The position numbers and the translations under genes are program-made. DNA of 49,654 nt from Oscillospiraceae bacterium (GTDB taxonomy: Bacteria; Bacillota; Clostridia; Oscillospirales; Oscillospiraceae), in NCBI GenBank assembly GCA_017405865.1, contig JAFQZN010000036.1, positions 1 through 49,654 on the forward strand. Reading direction: 5' to 3'. A model generated the notes under the pieces. It had not been told where the DNA came from and searched no databases. It worked only from the letters and a program-made list of their open reading frames with translations. Positions 33,331-42,558 of this stretch are shown in pieces (the stretch's first letter is position 1; every line of letters starts with the position of its first letter).

Positions 33331-34386
33331 TCAAGGAAGAACCGTCCAACCGATCGAATCATTTCCCGTCTCCTCCCCGTCTACGCTGGTCCATATGAAT
33401 TCGTCGTCGGTCATATCGAACAAGGTCGCGTAGAAGTCCGAATCTACAGCGCCTTCAACGATGTACGAATACCTAACGGGTATATCTGTAACATCGACAT
33501 GATGTATCTCGTGTGGGAAATACGCATCGCCGTGGGTCTGATCGGACTGCGAATAATCGGAAATAATGGGTATATCTGGCGGGACGTTATCGTATGCCGC
33601 CGGCGCATGCTTTGACGGAACCGACTCTGCCGGATCGCTGTCGCTTTCAGCAGACAGGGCTTCCTCCCTTCTGCTTTCGATCGCCTCGGCGATTGCGATA
33701 GTCTCCTCCCTGCTCAACTGATTGCATTTCAGCTGATAAAGCACCTCGCCGGAAGCGCTGTACCAAATGATCCGATACCCTTCCTTGTCAACCAGAAGGG
33801 CGTCTGCCCCGCCGATCTGAATCTCTTCGGTCACGGCGTCTTCCGTATCGATCTGCCGCGTCTCATCGTTCGGCAATTCATCATAGAGAATGAAGCCGTC
33901 GCCTGCGTCGGCGTAGCGGATCGTCAGATTGCCGTCGGGCGTTCGTTTGCACTCCTGTGGCTCGTAGCCCTCCGGCGCCAGACCCGCCAGAACGTCTTCG
34001 TCGCGGACATATTCGTTCTCATCCTTGTCCGTGACTTCAGAAGCCGTTTCCTTCTGCTCGGTAAAGAAATTGATGACCGGTACGCGGATGGCCTCTACGG
34101 TCGAGAACAGGACCGCAAACACGCCGCATAGAAACAGGAAGACGATCACCGCAGCGCTCGCGCCGCGCAGCAGATTTTTCCCGACGCTCCGGTACAGTTC
34201 TTTGGCAGCGCCCTTTCGGATGAGTTTGCGGCATCTGTCGTTCAAAGCCGCGCTGATCTCGACCGGTGCGAAATCCTCCGCCTTCAGGGATTCTGCAAAG
34301 ACAGTCAAATACTGATCCATCACAAGCGCGGTCGCCGCGTCGGCGTAGCGGTCGTACAGCTTTTCGCTGTTCCGTAATTCTTTCAT
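33331..34386 (-). CDS. DUF4367-containing membrane protein, possible anti-sigma factor
   Basis: 351 residues: a cytosolic helical N-terminus (about 1-70), one membrane span (AAVIVFLFLCGVFAVLFS, about 77-95), then an extracytoplasmic region. The part near 190-230 (GADALLVDKEGYRIIWY) resembles DUF4367, a domain found in membrane partners of clostridial ECF sigma factors. An acidic Ser-rich linker and an unrecognised C-terminal domain (about 285-351) follow. It lies 16 nt downstream of the sigma gene and should be co-transcribed, which supports an anti-sigma or sensor role. There is no zinc-finger motif. Confidence 0.72.
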   Translation of the reverse strand: MKELRNSEKLYDRYADAATALVMDQYLTVFAESLKAEDFAPVEISAALNDRCRKLIRKGAAKELYRSVGKNLLRGASAAVIVFLFLCGVFAVLFSTVEAIRVPVINFFTEQKETASEVTDKDENEYVRDEDVLAGLAPEGYEPQECKRTPDGNLTIRYADAGDGFILYDELPNDETRQIDTEDAVTEEIQIGGADALLVDKEGYRIIWYSASGEVLYQLKCNQLSREETIAIAEAIESRREEALSAESDSDPAESVPSKHAPAAYDNVPPDIPIISDYSQSDQTHGDAYFPHEIHHVDVTDIPVRYSYIVEGAVDSDFYATLFDMTDDEFIWTSVDGEETGNDSIGWTVLP

Positions 34387-34402
34387 CGTTCCGCCTCCCG
34401 TT

Positions 34403-34972
34403 TCAAACCCAGTCGTTCAGCCGAAAGCCCTGCGCGGTCAGCGCGTCAGCGACGCGGCGCTTGGCGCGGGTGAGCCGCATGCGGACGCTGTTCGGTCGGA
34501 TGCCGAGCGTCTTTGCGATCTCCTCGTCCGACCAGGAAAGGATGAACTTTTCCTCCAGCAGCAGGCGATCCTCCGCAGGAATGGCGGTGAGCAGCTCGCG
34601 CAGCCGGGTCTTGCGCTGTTCCTTCAGGATCTTGTCGTCCGTCGCTTCCGTGTCTTCGGACGGAAGAAGCTCCTCCAGCGCCTCGAAGCTCGTCAGCCCC
34701 ACTCTGCTCTCCTGCCGCAGATGGTGGTACGCCATATGGCGCACGGTCGTGATCGCGTAGGCAAGCCGCTTGCCCTCGTCGATCTGCCGAAGCAGATCGA
34801 CCTTTTCTACCAGCTTGACCACGGCATCCGAGACGACGTCCTCGGCACTCTCCTTGTCGGAGACGTACTTCACTGCCTCCAGATACATCCGCGTCACGCT
34901 GTTTACATAGAGACGGAGCATAAAATCGCGGCTGCTTTCGTCCTCGATCGTGAGAATGATCAATGGGAACAT
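34403..34972 (-). CDS. ECF-like RNA polymerase sigma factor
   Basis: 189 residues with sigma region 2 (about 15-85: YLEAVKYVSDKESAEDVVSDAVVKLVEKV) and region 4 (about 125-180: LLEEKFILSWSDEEIAKTLGIRPNSVRMRLTRAKRRVADAL) holding a helix-turn-helix. The ATG at 34972 has AGGAGG 7 nt upstream; the longer upstream frame crosses the promoter. It is followed by the DUF4367 gene, a sigma/anti-sigma-like pair, and is divergent from the LRR-SLH genes, which may be its targets. Confidence 0.88.
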   Translation of the reverse strand: MFPLIILTIEDESSRDFMLRLYVNSVTRMYLEAVKYVSDKESAEDVVSDAVVKLVEKVDLLRQIDEGKRLAYAITTVRHMAYHHLRQESRVGLTSFEALEELLPSEDTEATDDKILKEQRKTRLRELLTAIPAEDRLLLEEKFILSWSDEEIAKTLGIRPNSVRMRLTRAKRRVADALTAQGFRLNDWV

Positions 34973-35009
34973 GCCATATCCTCCTGCGTCAAAAGTGCTT
35001 ACCGAAGCT

Positions 35010-35038
35010 ACCATAGCATGAAAAAATCCCCTTGTCAA
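35010..35038 (-). promoter_or_regulatory. sigma-A promoter of the sigma factor operon
   Basis: TTGACA (35038-35033), 17 nt, TATGGT (35015-35010), about 38 nt before the start. Confidence 0.78.
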
Positions 35039-35194
35039 TCGACGAAAAAATATTGTCAAAATCGGTTGCAAATTCGTTTTTCGAGACTCTGTATATATGA
35101 TGGGTGTTTTTTGGTCTACGCCGTTCACGCAAGAAAAGCGGCGCCTTGATTGGTCTGTCGATTCCTATCGTTTCCAGCTTGCGGCAAATTCTTA

Positions 35195-35223
35195 TTGACA
35201 TACGATAAGTCAGCCGCTATGCT
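35195..35223 (+). promoter_or_regulatory. sigma-A promoter of the first LRR-SLH gene
   Basis: TTGACA (35195-35200), 17 nt, TATGCT (35218-35223). The ATG is at 35366, giving a leader of about 135 nt. Confidence 0.78.
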
Positions 35224-35365
35224 GTAAATGTGAAAGAAATGATACTCTGCGGGAGGAGGTGTGCGCACGGGATCAATCGCCGGAAAACATGCGTCATATC
35301 TAACCAACTTCGTTACACAAGCTACATATATCAAAAACAAATTGATTCTTTCAGGAGGAAACACT

Positions 35366-37390
35366 ATGAAACGCAAAATCTTATCCTTGTTCCTCGCGCT
35401 TGTCCTGCTGCTTTCGGCTCTTCCGGCGGTTTCGGCGCTTACCGGTAATGATGCAATCGTGTACTATTCGGAAGACGCGGTGCTTGCACCGAAGGTAACC
35501 TATCCTGCCGAAGGTGGTTCCATCTACATTTCCAAGGCGCTCGGCGCTGTTGTCGGCTGCGATAAGAGCGTAACATTTGCGGCAATTCCTGCGGAGATTG
35601 AGGGCGTCGCCGTGACGAGAATCAGCGCGAGAGCATTTAAGAATTGCACACAGCTGACTTCAGTCAGCATTCCCGAGAGTATCACCTATATCGGCGACGA
35701 GGCGTTCTATCAGTGTACCGCACTGACTGATGCGAAGTTGCCTTCCGCTCTGCGGCATCTCGGACTGCGGGCTTTCTACAAGACAAAATGTATCGAAAAA
35801 ACCGCAAGCGGCGAATACAAGGACGGCTGGCTGCTCTGTGCCGGCTACGTGGACGACGGGCAGCCGCCAAAGGACCTTCAAATTGACGAAGGAACGATCG
35901 GTATTGCCACCAACGCGCTGTATTTCAGCGCTACGGGGAACGGAACATACGTCCGTTTTGTTCTCCCTTCCACGATCCGCTATTTCAGCGCACAGGCGCT
36001 GACACTCGGGATCGGCACCGTCGTTTTCCCGGAAACCTATACCGATCTGGTGAAGAAGGACGGTTGCCTGTACAGCAAGGACGGCAAGAACCTTGTGTAT
36101 TACCTTCCGAAGAACAATCAGCCGTATTTCGTAGTTCCCGAGGGCGTAGAGACAATCGAGGAAGGCGCTTTCTACGGTGCGGAGAAACTTAAGGCAGTAT
36201 CACTGCCGGACAGCCTTGTCACCATCGGCTTCCAGGCGTTTCGCCGTTCCGGTCTACAGATCATCGATTTTGGCAAGAATGTCAAGACCATCGGTGACTT
36301 TGCCTTTGAGTACACGCCGCTGGTGTATGTCAACTGTGGCCAGTCGCTGGAAAGCGTCGGTATTTACGCCTTCCATGGCTGTCATGAGCTTTTGATGGTC
36401 GTCTTCCCGGCGACGCTGAAGGAAATCGGTGAGGGAGCCTTCTATCAGTGTGAAAAGCTCGCCAACTGCTGCTTTGAGGGCGATGCTCCCGTGATCGGCG
36501 ACTTTACATTCCGCACGGGCAGATTCGACGGAATGTATTCCATTACGTATGTTCAGGGAATACAGAAAGATATCCTTCCGGAACTGGTATTGTGGTATCG
36601 CGAGGAAAAAGCCGGCTGGGCAGATTTGAAGCTGTACGAAACCTCTGTTTGGACGGAAGAGGATCACGCACATGATTTCATTATGCAGGTCATAGAACCG
36701 ACCTGCTGGGAGAACGGCGCCGTTATCTTTACCTGCTCCTGCGGCACAGCACTGATCGTAGATGAACTCTATTCCCAAGGTCATCAGTATGTTTATAACG
36801 GGAATGGCAATTATTGCATGCACTGCGGGAAAAAGGACAACATGGACGACGTGAAAGACAGCGACTGGTTTGCGCAGAGCGTCTATTACGCGCTGAAAAA
36901 CGGACTGATGAACGGTGTGAGCGACAGCAAGTTTGCGCCGAACAGTCCGATGACGAGAGCCATGCTCGTGACCGTGCTGTGGCGCTACGAGGGCAGTCCG
37001 GAGGCGGATAAGAGCGACTTTACCGACCTGACGGCGGACTGGTATAAGGACGCGGTCGCATGGGCGGCAAAGAACGAGATCGTCAATGGCGTCGGCGACG
37101 GCAAGTTCGATCCGAACGGAAACGTCACCCGCGAGCAAATGGCGGCGATTCTCTACCGCTACGCGCAGAAGAAGGGCTTTGACACGACCAAGCGCGGCGA
37201 TATGAGCAAGTTCCCCGACGCCGCAAACGTCAGCGACTACGCGACCGATGCGATTGCATGGACGGTCGCAGAGGGCATTATTACCGGTTCGGACGGCAAG
37301 CTCCTGCCGCAGGGCAACGCCACCCGCGCACAGGTCGCTGCCATCCTGATGCGCTTCATTGAGAATATCGCAAAAGTCGAAGCAAAGTAA
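35366..37390 (+). CDS. secreted leucine-rich repeat (BspA-like) protein with SLH anchor
   Basis: 674 residues. A signal peptide (1-24, ending AVSA) is followed by BspA/LRR_5-type repeats to about residue 400 (units such as ALKNCTQLTSVSIPESITYIGDEAF-like). A Cys-rich segment near 447-487 (CWENG, CSCG, CMHCGKK) looks like a small zinc-binding module. Three SLH domains near 495-670 should hold it to wall polymers. It is a likely surface adhesin or matrix protein. AGGAGG lies 7 nt before the ATG; the upstream in-frame start has no ribosome site. A 919-residue paralogue follows. Confidence 0.9.
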   Translation: MKRKILSLFLALVLLLSALPAVSALTGNDAIVYYSEDAVLAPKVTYPAEGGSIYISKALGAVVGCDKSVTFAAIPAEIEGVAVTRISARAFKNCTQLTSVSIPESITYIGDEAFYQCTALTDAKLPSALRHLGLRAFYKTKCIEKTASGEYKDGWLLCAGYVDDGQPPKDLQIDEGTIGIATNALYFSATGNGTYVRFVLPSTIRYFSAQALTLGIGTVVFPETYTDLVKKDGCLYSKDGKNLVYYLPKNNQPYFVVPEGVETIEEGAFYGAEKLKAVSLPDSLVTIGFQAFRRSGLQIIDFGKNVKTIGDFAFEYTPLVYVNCGQSLESVGIYAFHGCHELLMVVFPATLKEIGEGAFYQCEKLANCCFEGDAPVIGDFTFRTGRFDGMYSITYVQGIQKDILPELVLWYREEKAGWADLKLYETSVWTEEDHAHDFIMQVIEPTCWENGAVIFTCSCGTALIVDELYSQGHQYVYNGNGNYCMHCGKKDNMDDVKDSDWFAQSVYYALKNGLMNGVSDSKFAPNSPMTRAMLVTVLWRYEGSPEADKSDFTDLTADWYKDAVAWAAKNEIVNGVGDGKFDPNGNVTREQMAAILYRYAQKKGFDTTKRGDMSKFPDAANVSDYATDAIAWTVAEGIITGSDGKLLPQGNATRAQVAAILMRFIENIAKVEAK

Positions 37391-37411
37391 TACCTGCCTC
37401 CATAGCAGCCA

Positions 37412-37433
37412 CAGGGTCGGAATTCCGACCCTG
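37412..37433. repeat. 22-nt perfect palindrome
   Basis: CAGGGTCGG, AATT, CCGACCCTG between the two LRR-SLH genes. It could form a cruciform or hairpin, but no T-tract follows, so it is not a standard terminator. It may be an operator or an mRNA processing or stability element. Confidence 0.6.
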
Positions 37434-37450
37434 CGGCGCATCCTAAGCCT

Positions 37451-37464
37451 TCCCCTTCGGGGGA
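37451..37464 (+). other. UUCG-tetraloop hairpin in the leader of the second LRR-SLH gene
   Basis: TCCCC-TTCG-GGGGA, a very stable small hairpin about 30 nt before the ribosome site. The surrounding text (GCCTTCCCC..) resembles dispersed repeats common in gut clostridia, but a genome-wide comparison is needed. Confidence 0.45.
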
Positions 37465-37507
37465 TGACCTTTCGGATCAATGCAACCTCAAAGAAGGAGT
37501 AAACCCA

Positions 37508-40267
37508 ATGAAAAAGAGATTTTTGTCTCTGTTCCTTGCGTTCGTTCTGCTGCTCTCCGTCGTCCCGGCGGTCAGCGCGGATGAGTATCAGCTGCTCTGG
37601 CGGATGGATGTCAGCAGAGACGGCTTGGCATACATCACGATCACCGGCTATACCGGTACGCTGCCGAACGAACTGGTCATTCCCGCGCAGATCGACGGCT
37701 ATCCTGTGAAGGAGATCGGGAAAGAGGCGTTTATTCAAGCCAAAACAAAGCGCGTCGAATTGCCGTCAGGGCTGAAAAAGATCGGCGACAGCGCATTTGA
37801 ACTCTCCTACATACAGTCGTTCTCCCTTCCTGATGGGTTGGAATATATCGGACGTTCCGCTTTCTCTGGCGATCAAGCCGTCGGGGAACTCGTTATTCCC
37901 GCAAGCGTCACGTTTATAGGGCAAAGCTGTTTCAGCGGAAACAACTTTTCGCTTGTGATGCTGCTTCCGAAGGATGTAACGTTAGAGAACTATCCCTTTG
38001 ATATGTACGATCCGGTTCTCGCGCACAAAAGCACTCTGGAGGGGCTCAAGGAGCTGGCTTCCGGATTCAAGTATATGATCGCGTATTTTGAAGATCTCCC
38101 GTTTGATACTTCGGCAGAGCCGATCTGCACCGAGGGCGCCTTCGAATATGTAACGCACAACGGCGAGGCCTGTGTGATCTCTTGCAGCGGCTCCGGAGAA
38201 GTGACCGTGCCTGACACGTTTGACGGCTGCCCGGTAACGGCGCTCCTCCCCTTTGCGTTCCTGAAAAGGCAGAATATCAGGAAAATCGTCCTTCCGGACA
38301 CCGTTGAATTCATCGGAGACTACTGCTTCAGCGGCTGCGGAGCAACACTGGAACGCCTACCGTCGAACTTGAAGAAGCTCGGGTATGCGGCATTCTACAA
38401 CGTGATGGGAGGGTGGATGCCAAGTTTCTTCACCCTCTTGGATGCGACCATTCCGGAGGGCGTTACCGAGATCCCGGGTCGGTGCTTCGCTTCCGTGGTA
38501 ATGGACGCGCTTGTCCTGCCTTCGAAACTTGAAACGATCGGTTCAGAGGCCTTCGCGTATTCCACGCTCACGTCTGTCACCTTCCCCAGCAGCCTCAAGA
38601 CCATCGACGGTTTCGCTTTTTCTTCTACAAACCTCACAGAGGTCACGCTTCCGGAAGGGCTGGAATCCTTGGGCGGTTACGCGTTTAGCGACACACCATT
38701 AGTTAAAGCCGTTATGCCCCGCTCGCTGAAAACCGTCGGAGAAGTAGTCTTCGGATACGACGAGGAAAACCGGCTGACAGTCTACGGCTACTTGGACACG
38801 CCGATCTTTGCCTATTGCAAAGCCAATCGAATCCCGTTTTTTGATCTGGAATCCGGAGCGCTGATTCCACTGCCCTATGAAACAACGGTCGACGGCATTG
38901 TCTACACGATTGACCCAATGGAAGGTACGGCATGCGTAAGCAACCATAAGCTGTCCGACGCGACCGGCATTCTGGTGATCCCGGCGACGGTGGACGGTTA
39001 CAACGTAACGAGAATCAGCCAGTACAGTTTATGCGGAATCAAGTTCAGCGGTCTGATCCTGCCGGATACGGTGACGTATATTGATCGTTATGCGATCATT
39101 TCGGTCGGCGAAAACAAGTTGTTCATCCGTATGCCAAACAACGAAGTTTACATTGATGGACTATCCGTGGACGCTGCGATCGGTTATTATTATCTCCCTG
39201 AAGGCTTTTCGCTGGCGGAAAGCTGCCGGGACGATGCGAACGATTTACTTCACGCCAAGTGCATCGGTTACGAAAAGCATAAGGCTTTCCTGCGCGAGGA
39301 TAAATTGATCACAATCGACGGCACGTCGGAAGATCGAATCATGCTGACGTCCAAGGGCGTGTTCCGTCTGGACGGCAGCGAGTACACGGCGCTCTGGCTC
39401 ACAGACGTCTATCCGATGCCCTCATCCATCGGCGACGTTCCGATCACCCGCGTCGCCGCCTCCTGCGCAATCGACAGCGACAGGGTTTACCTTGGCGAAT
39501 ATGTCCGTGTCGTGGAGGACGGCGTGTTCGTAAACGCTGCTTACGTCCAACTCCTCTATGTTCCTGACTGCATCGAGCATCTTCCCGCAGACTTTTTCCC
39601 GATGGAGGATTATCCGTGTACGCTTTACGGAACGTCAGGCGGCTACGCGGAACAATACGCGAAAGAACACGGTATGACCTTCTTCGCGTTGGACAAGACG
39701 CCGTTTACCGACGTATCTGAAAACGAATGGTATTACCCGTATATCTACACCGTTTACAGGTACGGGATGATGAACGGTACTTCAAAGACGACCTTCACGC
39801 CGAACGCCGCGACGACCCGCGCCATGGTCGTGCAGGTGCTGTTCAATCTGGCAGGCGAGTGGCAGAACGTTCCGGTCGTCGATATCTTCGACGACGTAAA
39901 ATACGGCGACTGGTACTTCCTCGCCGTCACGTGGGCGGCGCTCGCCGGTATCAGCACCGGCACGACCGACACGGCCTTCTCCCCGAATGCTCCCGTCACG
40001 AGAGAGCAGCTTGCCGCCTTCCTCTACCGCTTCGCCACCCTTTGTGGCATTGATTGCAAGGCGAACGGCGATTTGAGCAAGTTCGCAGACCAAAACCAGA
40101 TCTCCGGCTACGCCCGCGACGCGATCTCCTGGGCGGTCGGCGCGGGCATCATCAACGGCAAGAGCCCGACCACGGTTGCGCCGCGCGCCTACGCGACCCG
40201 CGCGGAGATCGCCGCGATGCTCTGCCGCCTGCTCGACTACATCAACAGCAACGTTGCCGAAGAATAA
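37508..40267 (+). CDS. secreted leucine-rich repeat (BspA-like) protein with SLH anchor
   Basis: 919 residues with signal peptide (1-24, ending AVSA) nearly identical in style to the upstream gene (RFLSLFLAFVLLLS versus KILSLFLALVLLLS). LRR_5 repeats extend in several blocks to about residue 700, separated by non-repeat inserts. Three SLH domains lie near 735-910 (FTDVSENEWYYPYIYTVYRYG, then WAALAGISTGTTDTAFSPNAP). It lacks the Cys module of its neighbour. AAGGAG precedes the ATG. It is 117 nt after the first gene and probably in the same transcript. It arose by duplication and divergence. Confidence 0.9.
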   Translation: MKKRFLSLFLAFVLLLSVVPAVSADEYQLLWRMDVSRDGLAYITITGYTGTLPNELVIPAQIDGYPVKEIGKEAFIQAKTKRVELPSGLKKIGDSAFELSYIQSFSLPDGLEYIGRSAFSGDQAVGELVIPASVTFIGQSCFSGNNFSLVMLLPKDVTLENYPFDMYDPVLAHKSTLEGLKELASGFKYMIAYFEDLPFDTSAEPICTEGAFEYVTHNGEACVISCSGSGEVTVPDTFDGCPVTALLPFAFLKRQNIRKIVLPDTVEFIGDYCFSGCGATLERLPSNLKKLGYAAFYNVMGGWMPSFFTLLDATIPEGVTEIPGRCFASVVMDALVLPSKLETIGSEAFAYSTLTSVTFPSSLKTIDGFAFSSTNLTEVTLPEGLESLGGYAFSDTPLVKAVMPRSLKTVGEVVFGYDEENRLTVYGYLDTPIFAYCKANRIPFFDLESGALIPLPYETTVDGIVYTIDPMEGTACVSNHKLSDATGILVIPATVDGYNVTRISQYSLCGIKFSGLILPDTVTYIDRYAIISVGENKLFIRMPNNEVYIDGLSVDAAIGYYYLPEGFSLAESCRDDANDLLHAKCIGYEKHKAFLREDKLITIDGTSEDRIMLTSKGVFRLDGSEYTALWLTDVYPMPSSIGDVPITRVAASCAIDSDRVYLGEYVRVVEDGVFVNAAYVQLLYVPDCIEHLPADFFPMEDYPCTLYGTSGGYAEQYAKEHGMTFFALDKTPFTDVSENEWYYPYIYTVYRYGMMNGTSKTTFTPNAATTRAMVVQVLFNLAGEWQNVPVVDIFDDVKYGDWYFLAVTWAALAGISTGTTDTAFSPNAPVTREQLAAFLYRFATLCGIDCKANGDLSKFADQNQISGYARDAISWAVGAGIINGKSPTTVAPRAYATRAEIAAMLCRLLDYINSNVAEE

Positions 40268-40283
40268 CAGACGGATCATTGCA

Positions 40284-40320
40284 CAAAAGCGCAGCGCCCT
40301 GTTTGAGCGCTGCGCTTTTG
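40284..40320. terminator. terminator after the LRR-SLH pair
   Basis: 14-bp stem CAAAAGCGCAGCGC and its complement with a 9-nt loop. A/T runs inside the stem ends allow termination in both directions. The convergent spoIIE gene ends at 40454. Confidence 0.85.
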
Positions 40321-40453
40321 CAGCAATATGCGGAGCAGCGTCCGTGCCAATAACGCGCTTTGCGTGGATTTGCGGGAAACAAACGGTTCCGGGAAATATT
40401 ATTTCCCAAATGTTGTATTTCGACAGAAAACGCGCACAAGATGTGGTATTTTC

Positions 40454-42412
40454 TTACCGGGATGTACATGGACGAAGAGAAATCGCGACCGCCGTCATAT
40501 CGTCCTCCGGCGGCATACCTGCGATCAGAAGCGCAGCAAGCTCCTGCGGCGAATCGCCGCGAAAGGCTTCGATCGTTTCCTCCGTTTCCATCCCGTCTGC
40601 TCCGTCGCTGACAAGCACGAGCATTTCTCCCCGCTTCAGGGACAGCTCATATCGTTCCGGCGCGTGCTCTCCTCCCACTCCCACGCCCGGCGGCGTTGTG
40701 GCTGTCCCGATTTTTTTGACATTTTCTCCGTCGCGGTAATAGGACGCCGCCGCGCCCCACTTATAGATCGCAGCGTCCCCGGTTATGAGGCTCACCTGCA
40801 GAAGATCGACAGTGGAGAAGCACGTCGCGCCGCGCAGGAGCTCGCAGCTGTCAAGCAGCCGAAGCGCCTGCTCCGGCGCAATGCCGGAACGCAGCAGCCG
40901 TTCCAGAAGGCGAACGGTGTCGCCGCTGCAGTGCGCAGCCTCCTCCCCCGTTCCCATGCCGTCGCAGAGAATGACATAGTACTCCAGATTCCGTGCCGTG
41001 AAGCAAACGCCTCTGTCGCCGATGATCCTGCTGTCGTCTTTGCCCATGCTGCTGATCCCAATCAGAGGCAGATACGCCGCCTCGCTCCTGTCACGCCGCC
41101 GTGCGCCGGCTTCCGCGCGTAGATACTGCGCGATGCAGGAAAGCTCGTCCGCCAGCGCCTGCCTGCTCTCGCGCAGCTCCAGGCGGTAGCGTCTGCGATA
41201 GAGCATTCCCTCTAACTCCTGATTGATCGCCGTGACGAAGCCCTCGACATGGCAGCACTGCTCCCGAAATTCCTCCGGCAGCTCCTGTGCCGACACGCAG
41301 CCGTTTTCGATCATGCGCTTTGCGATGCAGGACAGCGCGCTGTGCGTCTGCTGCGCGCGGTACTCCCAGCAACGGTGAAACATCGCGCAGCAGCGGCAGA
41401 CCCGATCCGCCGCGCCGTCAAAGACGTCCTCCGCCTCGGTAAGCGGCGCGCCTTCACTTGTTTGCAGGCAGGCGTGAACATACTCCAGCACCTCTGCCGC
41501 GTTGCGCAGTGTGCCTGCCGCGCCGCGCTGCTCTCCGGCGGTGAGCCCGATGCGCTGTATGCTTCCCTGCCTCAAAAGGACGCCCGCGCCGACGCCTGCG
41601 GCAACACACACCGCGTTTGCTATGCTGTTCGCGCCAAACAGCAGCAGTACGAGATTCGTCAGCACGAGATACGTGATCGCAACCGGTGCCTTTTCCCTGC
41701 GCTGCAAAACGAAGCAGAGCAGCGCCGGAAGGACCGTCGCAACGGTCATGCCGCCGGAGAAGCCGCTGCCCAGATCCATGGCGATCCCCATGGCCGCCGC
41801 GACGGCAGGATCCCCCGTCGCAACGCAGGACGCCATCGCGAGGAGCAGCCCGAGATTGACCGCCTCCGTCAGGCCGGACAGTCCCGCGCAGACCGCCGCC
41901 AGAGCGAACAGCTGCGCCTTGCGGCTTCCGCTGAAGCTGCTGCGCAGCGCGGCGCTGCTCAACGCAGCGATCATGATTTTTGCGCCGTAAAAGATCAGAT
42001 TTCCTACGTTTCCGCCGAAGAAGGTGATCCCCTCCAGCAGCGCGCATACGCCCGCGCAAAGGCTGGGGAAAAACCACTGTTTCAGCGGCAGCTCCGTCCC
42101 TTGAAACACTGCAGAGGCGGAAAACATCATCAGTACCAGCGCGATTTCCGGCGCGGCGTCGCTTCCGAAGATAGCCAGATACCCACCTGCCGCCCCGAGC
42201 ATTGCCGTCAGGCCGGAAACGCCGAAGGGTACGGACAGAACGAAGCATGCGCCGATGGGCGTCGGTGCGCCGAAGATGTGAATGCCTGCCAGAACGAAGC
42301 CGCCGAGAAGCATCAGTAAGCTGTCGCGCAGCGTCCGCTGTCTTGCGCTTAATATCCGATGCCGAATTCCCCATTTCCTTGCGATACGACGCTCCGTGCC
42401 AACCCCGTTCAT
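40454..42412 (-). CDS. spoIIE: stage II sporulation protein E (PP2C phosphatase)
   Basis: Dephosphorylates SpoIIAA to release sigma-F in the forespore and takes part in polar septation. 652 residues: about ten hydrophobic segments (about 28-270), a linker (about 280-430) and a C-terminal PP2C domain (about 440-650) with VILCDGMGTGEEA and VSDGADG metal motifs. It is shorter than the Bacillus protein (over 800 residues), mainly in the linker, as in many clostridia. The ATG at 42412 has GAGG upstream. It is flanked by terminators or promoters and so stands alone. Confidence 0.94.
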   Translation of the reverse strand: MNGVGTERRIARKWGIRHRILSARQRTLRDSLLMLLGGFVLAGIHIFGAPTPIGACFVLSVPFGVSGLTAMLGAAGGYLAIFGSDAAPEIALVLMMFSASAVFQGTELPLKQWFFPSLCAGVCALLEGITFFGGNVGNLIFYGAKIMIAALSSAALRSSFSGSRKAQLFALAAVCAGLSGLTEAVNLGLLLAMASCVATGDPAVAAAMGIAMDLGSGFSGGMTVATVLPALLCFVLQRREKAPVAITYLVLTNLVLLLFGANSIANAVCVAAGVGAGVLLRQGSIQRIGLTAGEQRGAAGTLRNAAEVLEYVHACLQTSEGAPLTEAEDVFDGAADRVCRCCAMFHRCWEYRAQQTHSALSCIAKRMIENGCVSAQELPEEFREQCCHVEGFVTAINQELEGMLYRRRYRLELRESRQALADELSCIAQYLRAEAGARRRDRSEAAYLPLIGISSMGKDDSRIIGDRGVCFTARNLEYYVILCDGMGTGEEAAHCSGDTVRLLERLLRSGIAPEQALRLLDSCELLRGATCFSTVDLLQVSLITGDAAIYKWGAAASYYRDGENVKKIGTATTPPGVGVGGEHAPERYELSLKRGEMLVLVSDGADGMETEETIEAFRGDSPQELAALLIAGMPPEDDMTAVAISLRPCTSR

Positions 42413-42510
42413 TTCCTCTTTCCTCCCTGTCGCGCTGACCCGATTTGCCCCGATTCTATCACGGAATCTGCAGGTAAGGTGTCGGGAAATGGCACGGGGA
42501 ATTCATACGT

Positions 42511-42539
42511 TTGACATTTTCCGGCGGCAATGCTATGAT
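42511..42539 (+). promoter_or_regulatory. sigma-A promoter of the CYTH gene
   Basis: TTGACA (42511-42516), 17 nt, TATGAT (42534-42539), 19 nt before the ATG. Confidence 0.82.
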
Positions 42540-42558
42540 AAAAAACGGAGGCGATCTC

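Larger units (their letters stand above)
34973..35365. other. 393-nt divergent intergenic region
   Basis: Contains the sigma-gene promoter (35010-35038, minus) and the LRR-SLH promoter (35195-35223, plus). The plus-strand leader is about 135 nt and has no clear riboswitch. A second TTGACA-like element lies upstream of the sigma promoter on the minus strand. Several in-frame codons precede the LRR gene but lack a ribosome site. Nothing else is seen. Confidence 0.7.

Noticed and set aside
36254-37738. A 494-codon minus-strand frame opposite the first LRR-SLH gene
   Set aside because: It runs across the end of one secreted-protein gene and the start of the next, with no signal, motif or ribosome site.
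42511-42558. Upstream in-frame start for the CYTH gene
   Set aside because: It begins at the -35 hexamer of a strong promoter and has no ribosome site; the ATG at 42559 has both correct spacing and the family N-terminus.
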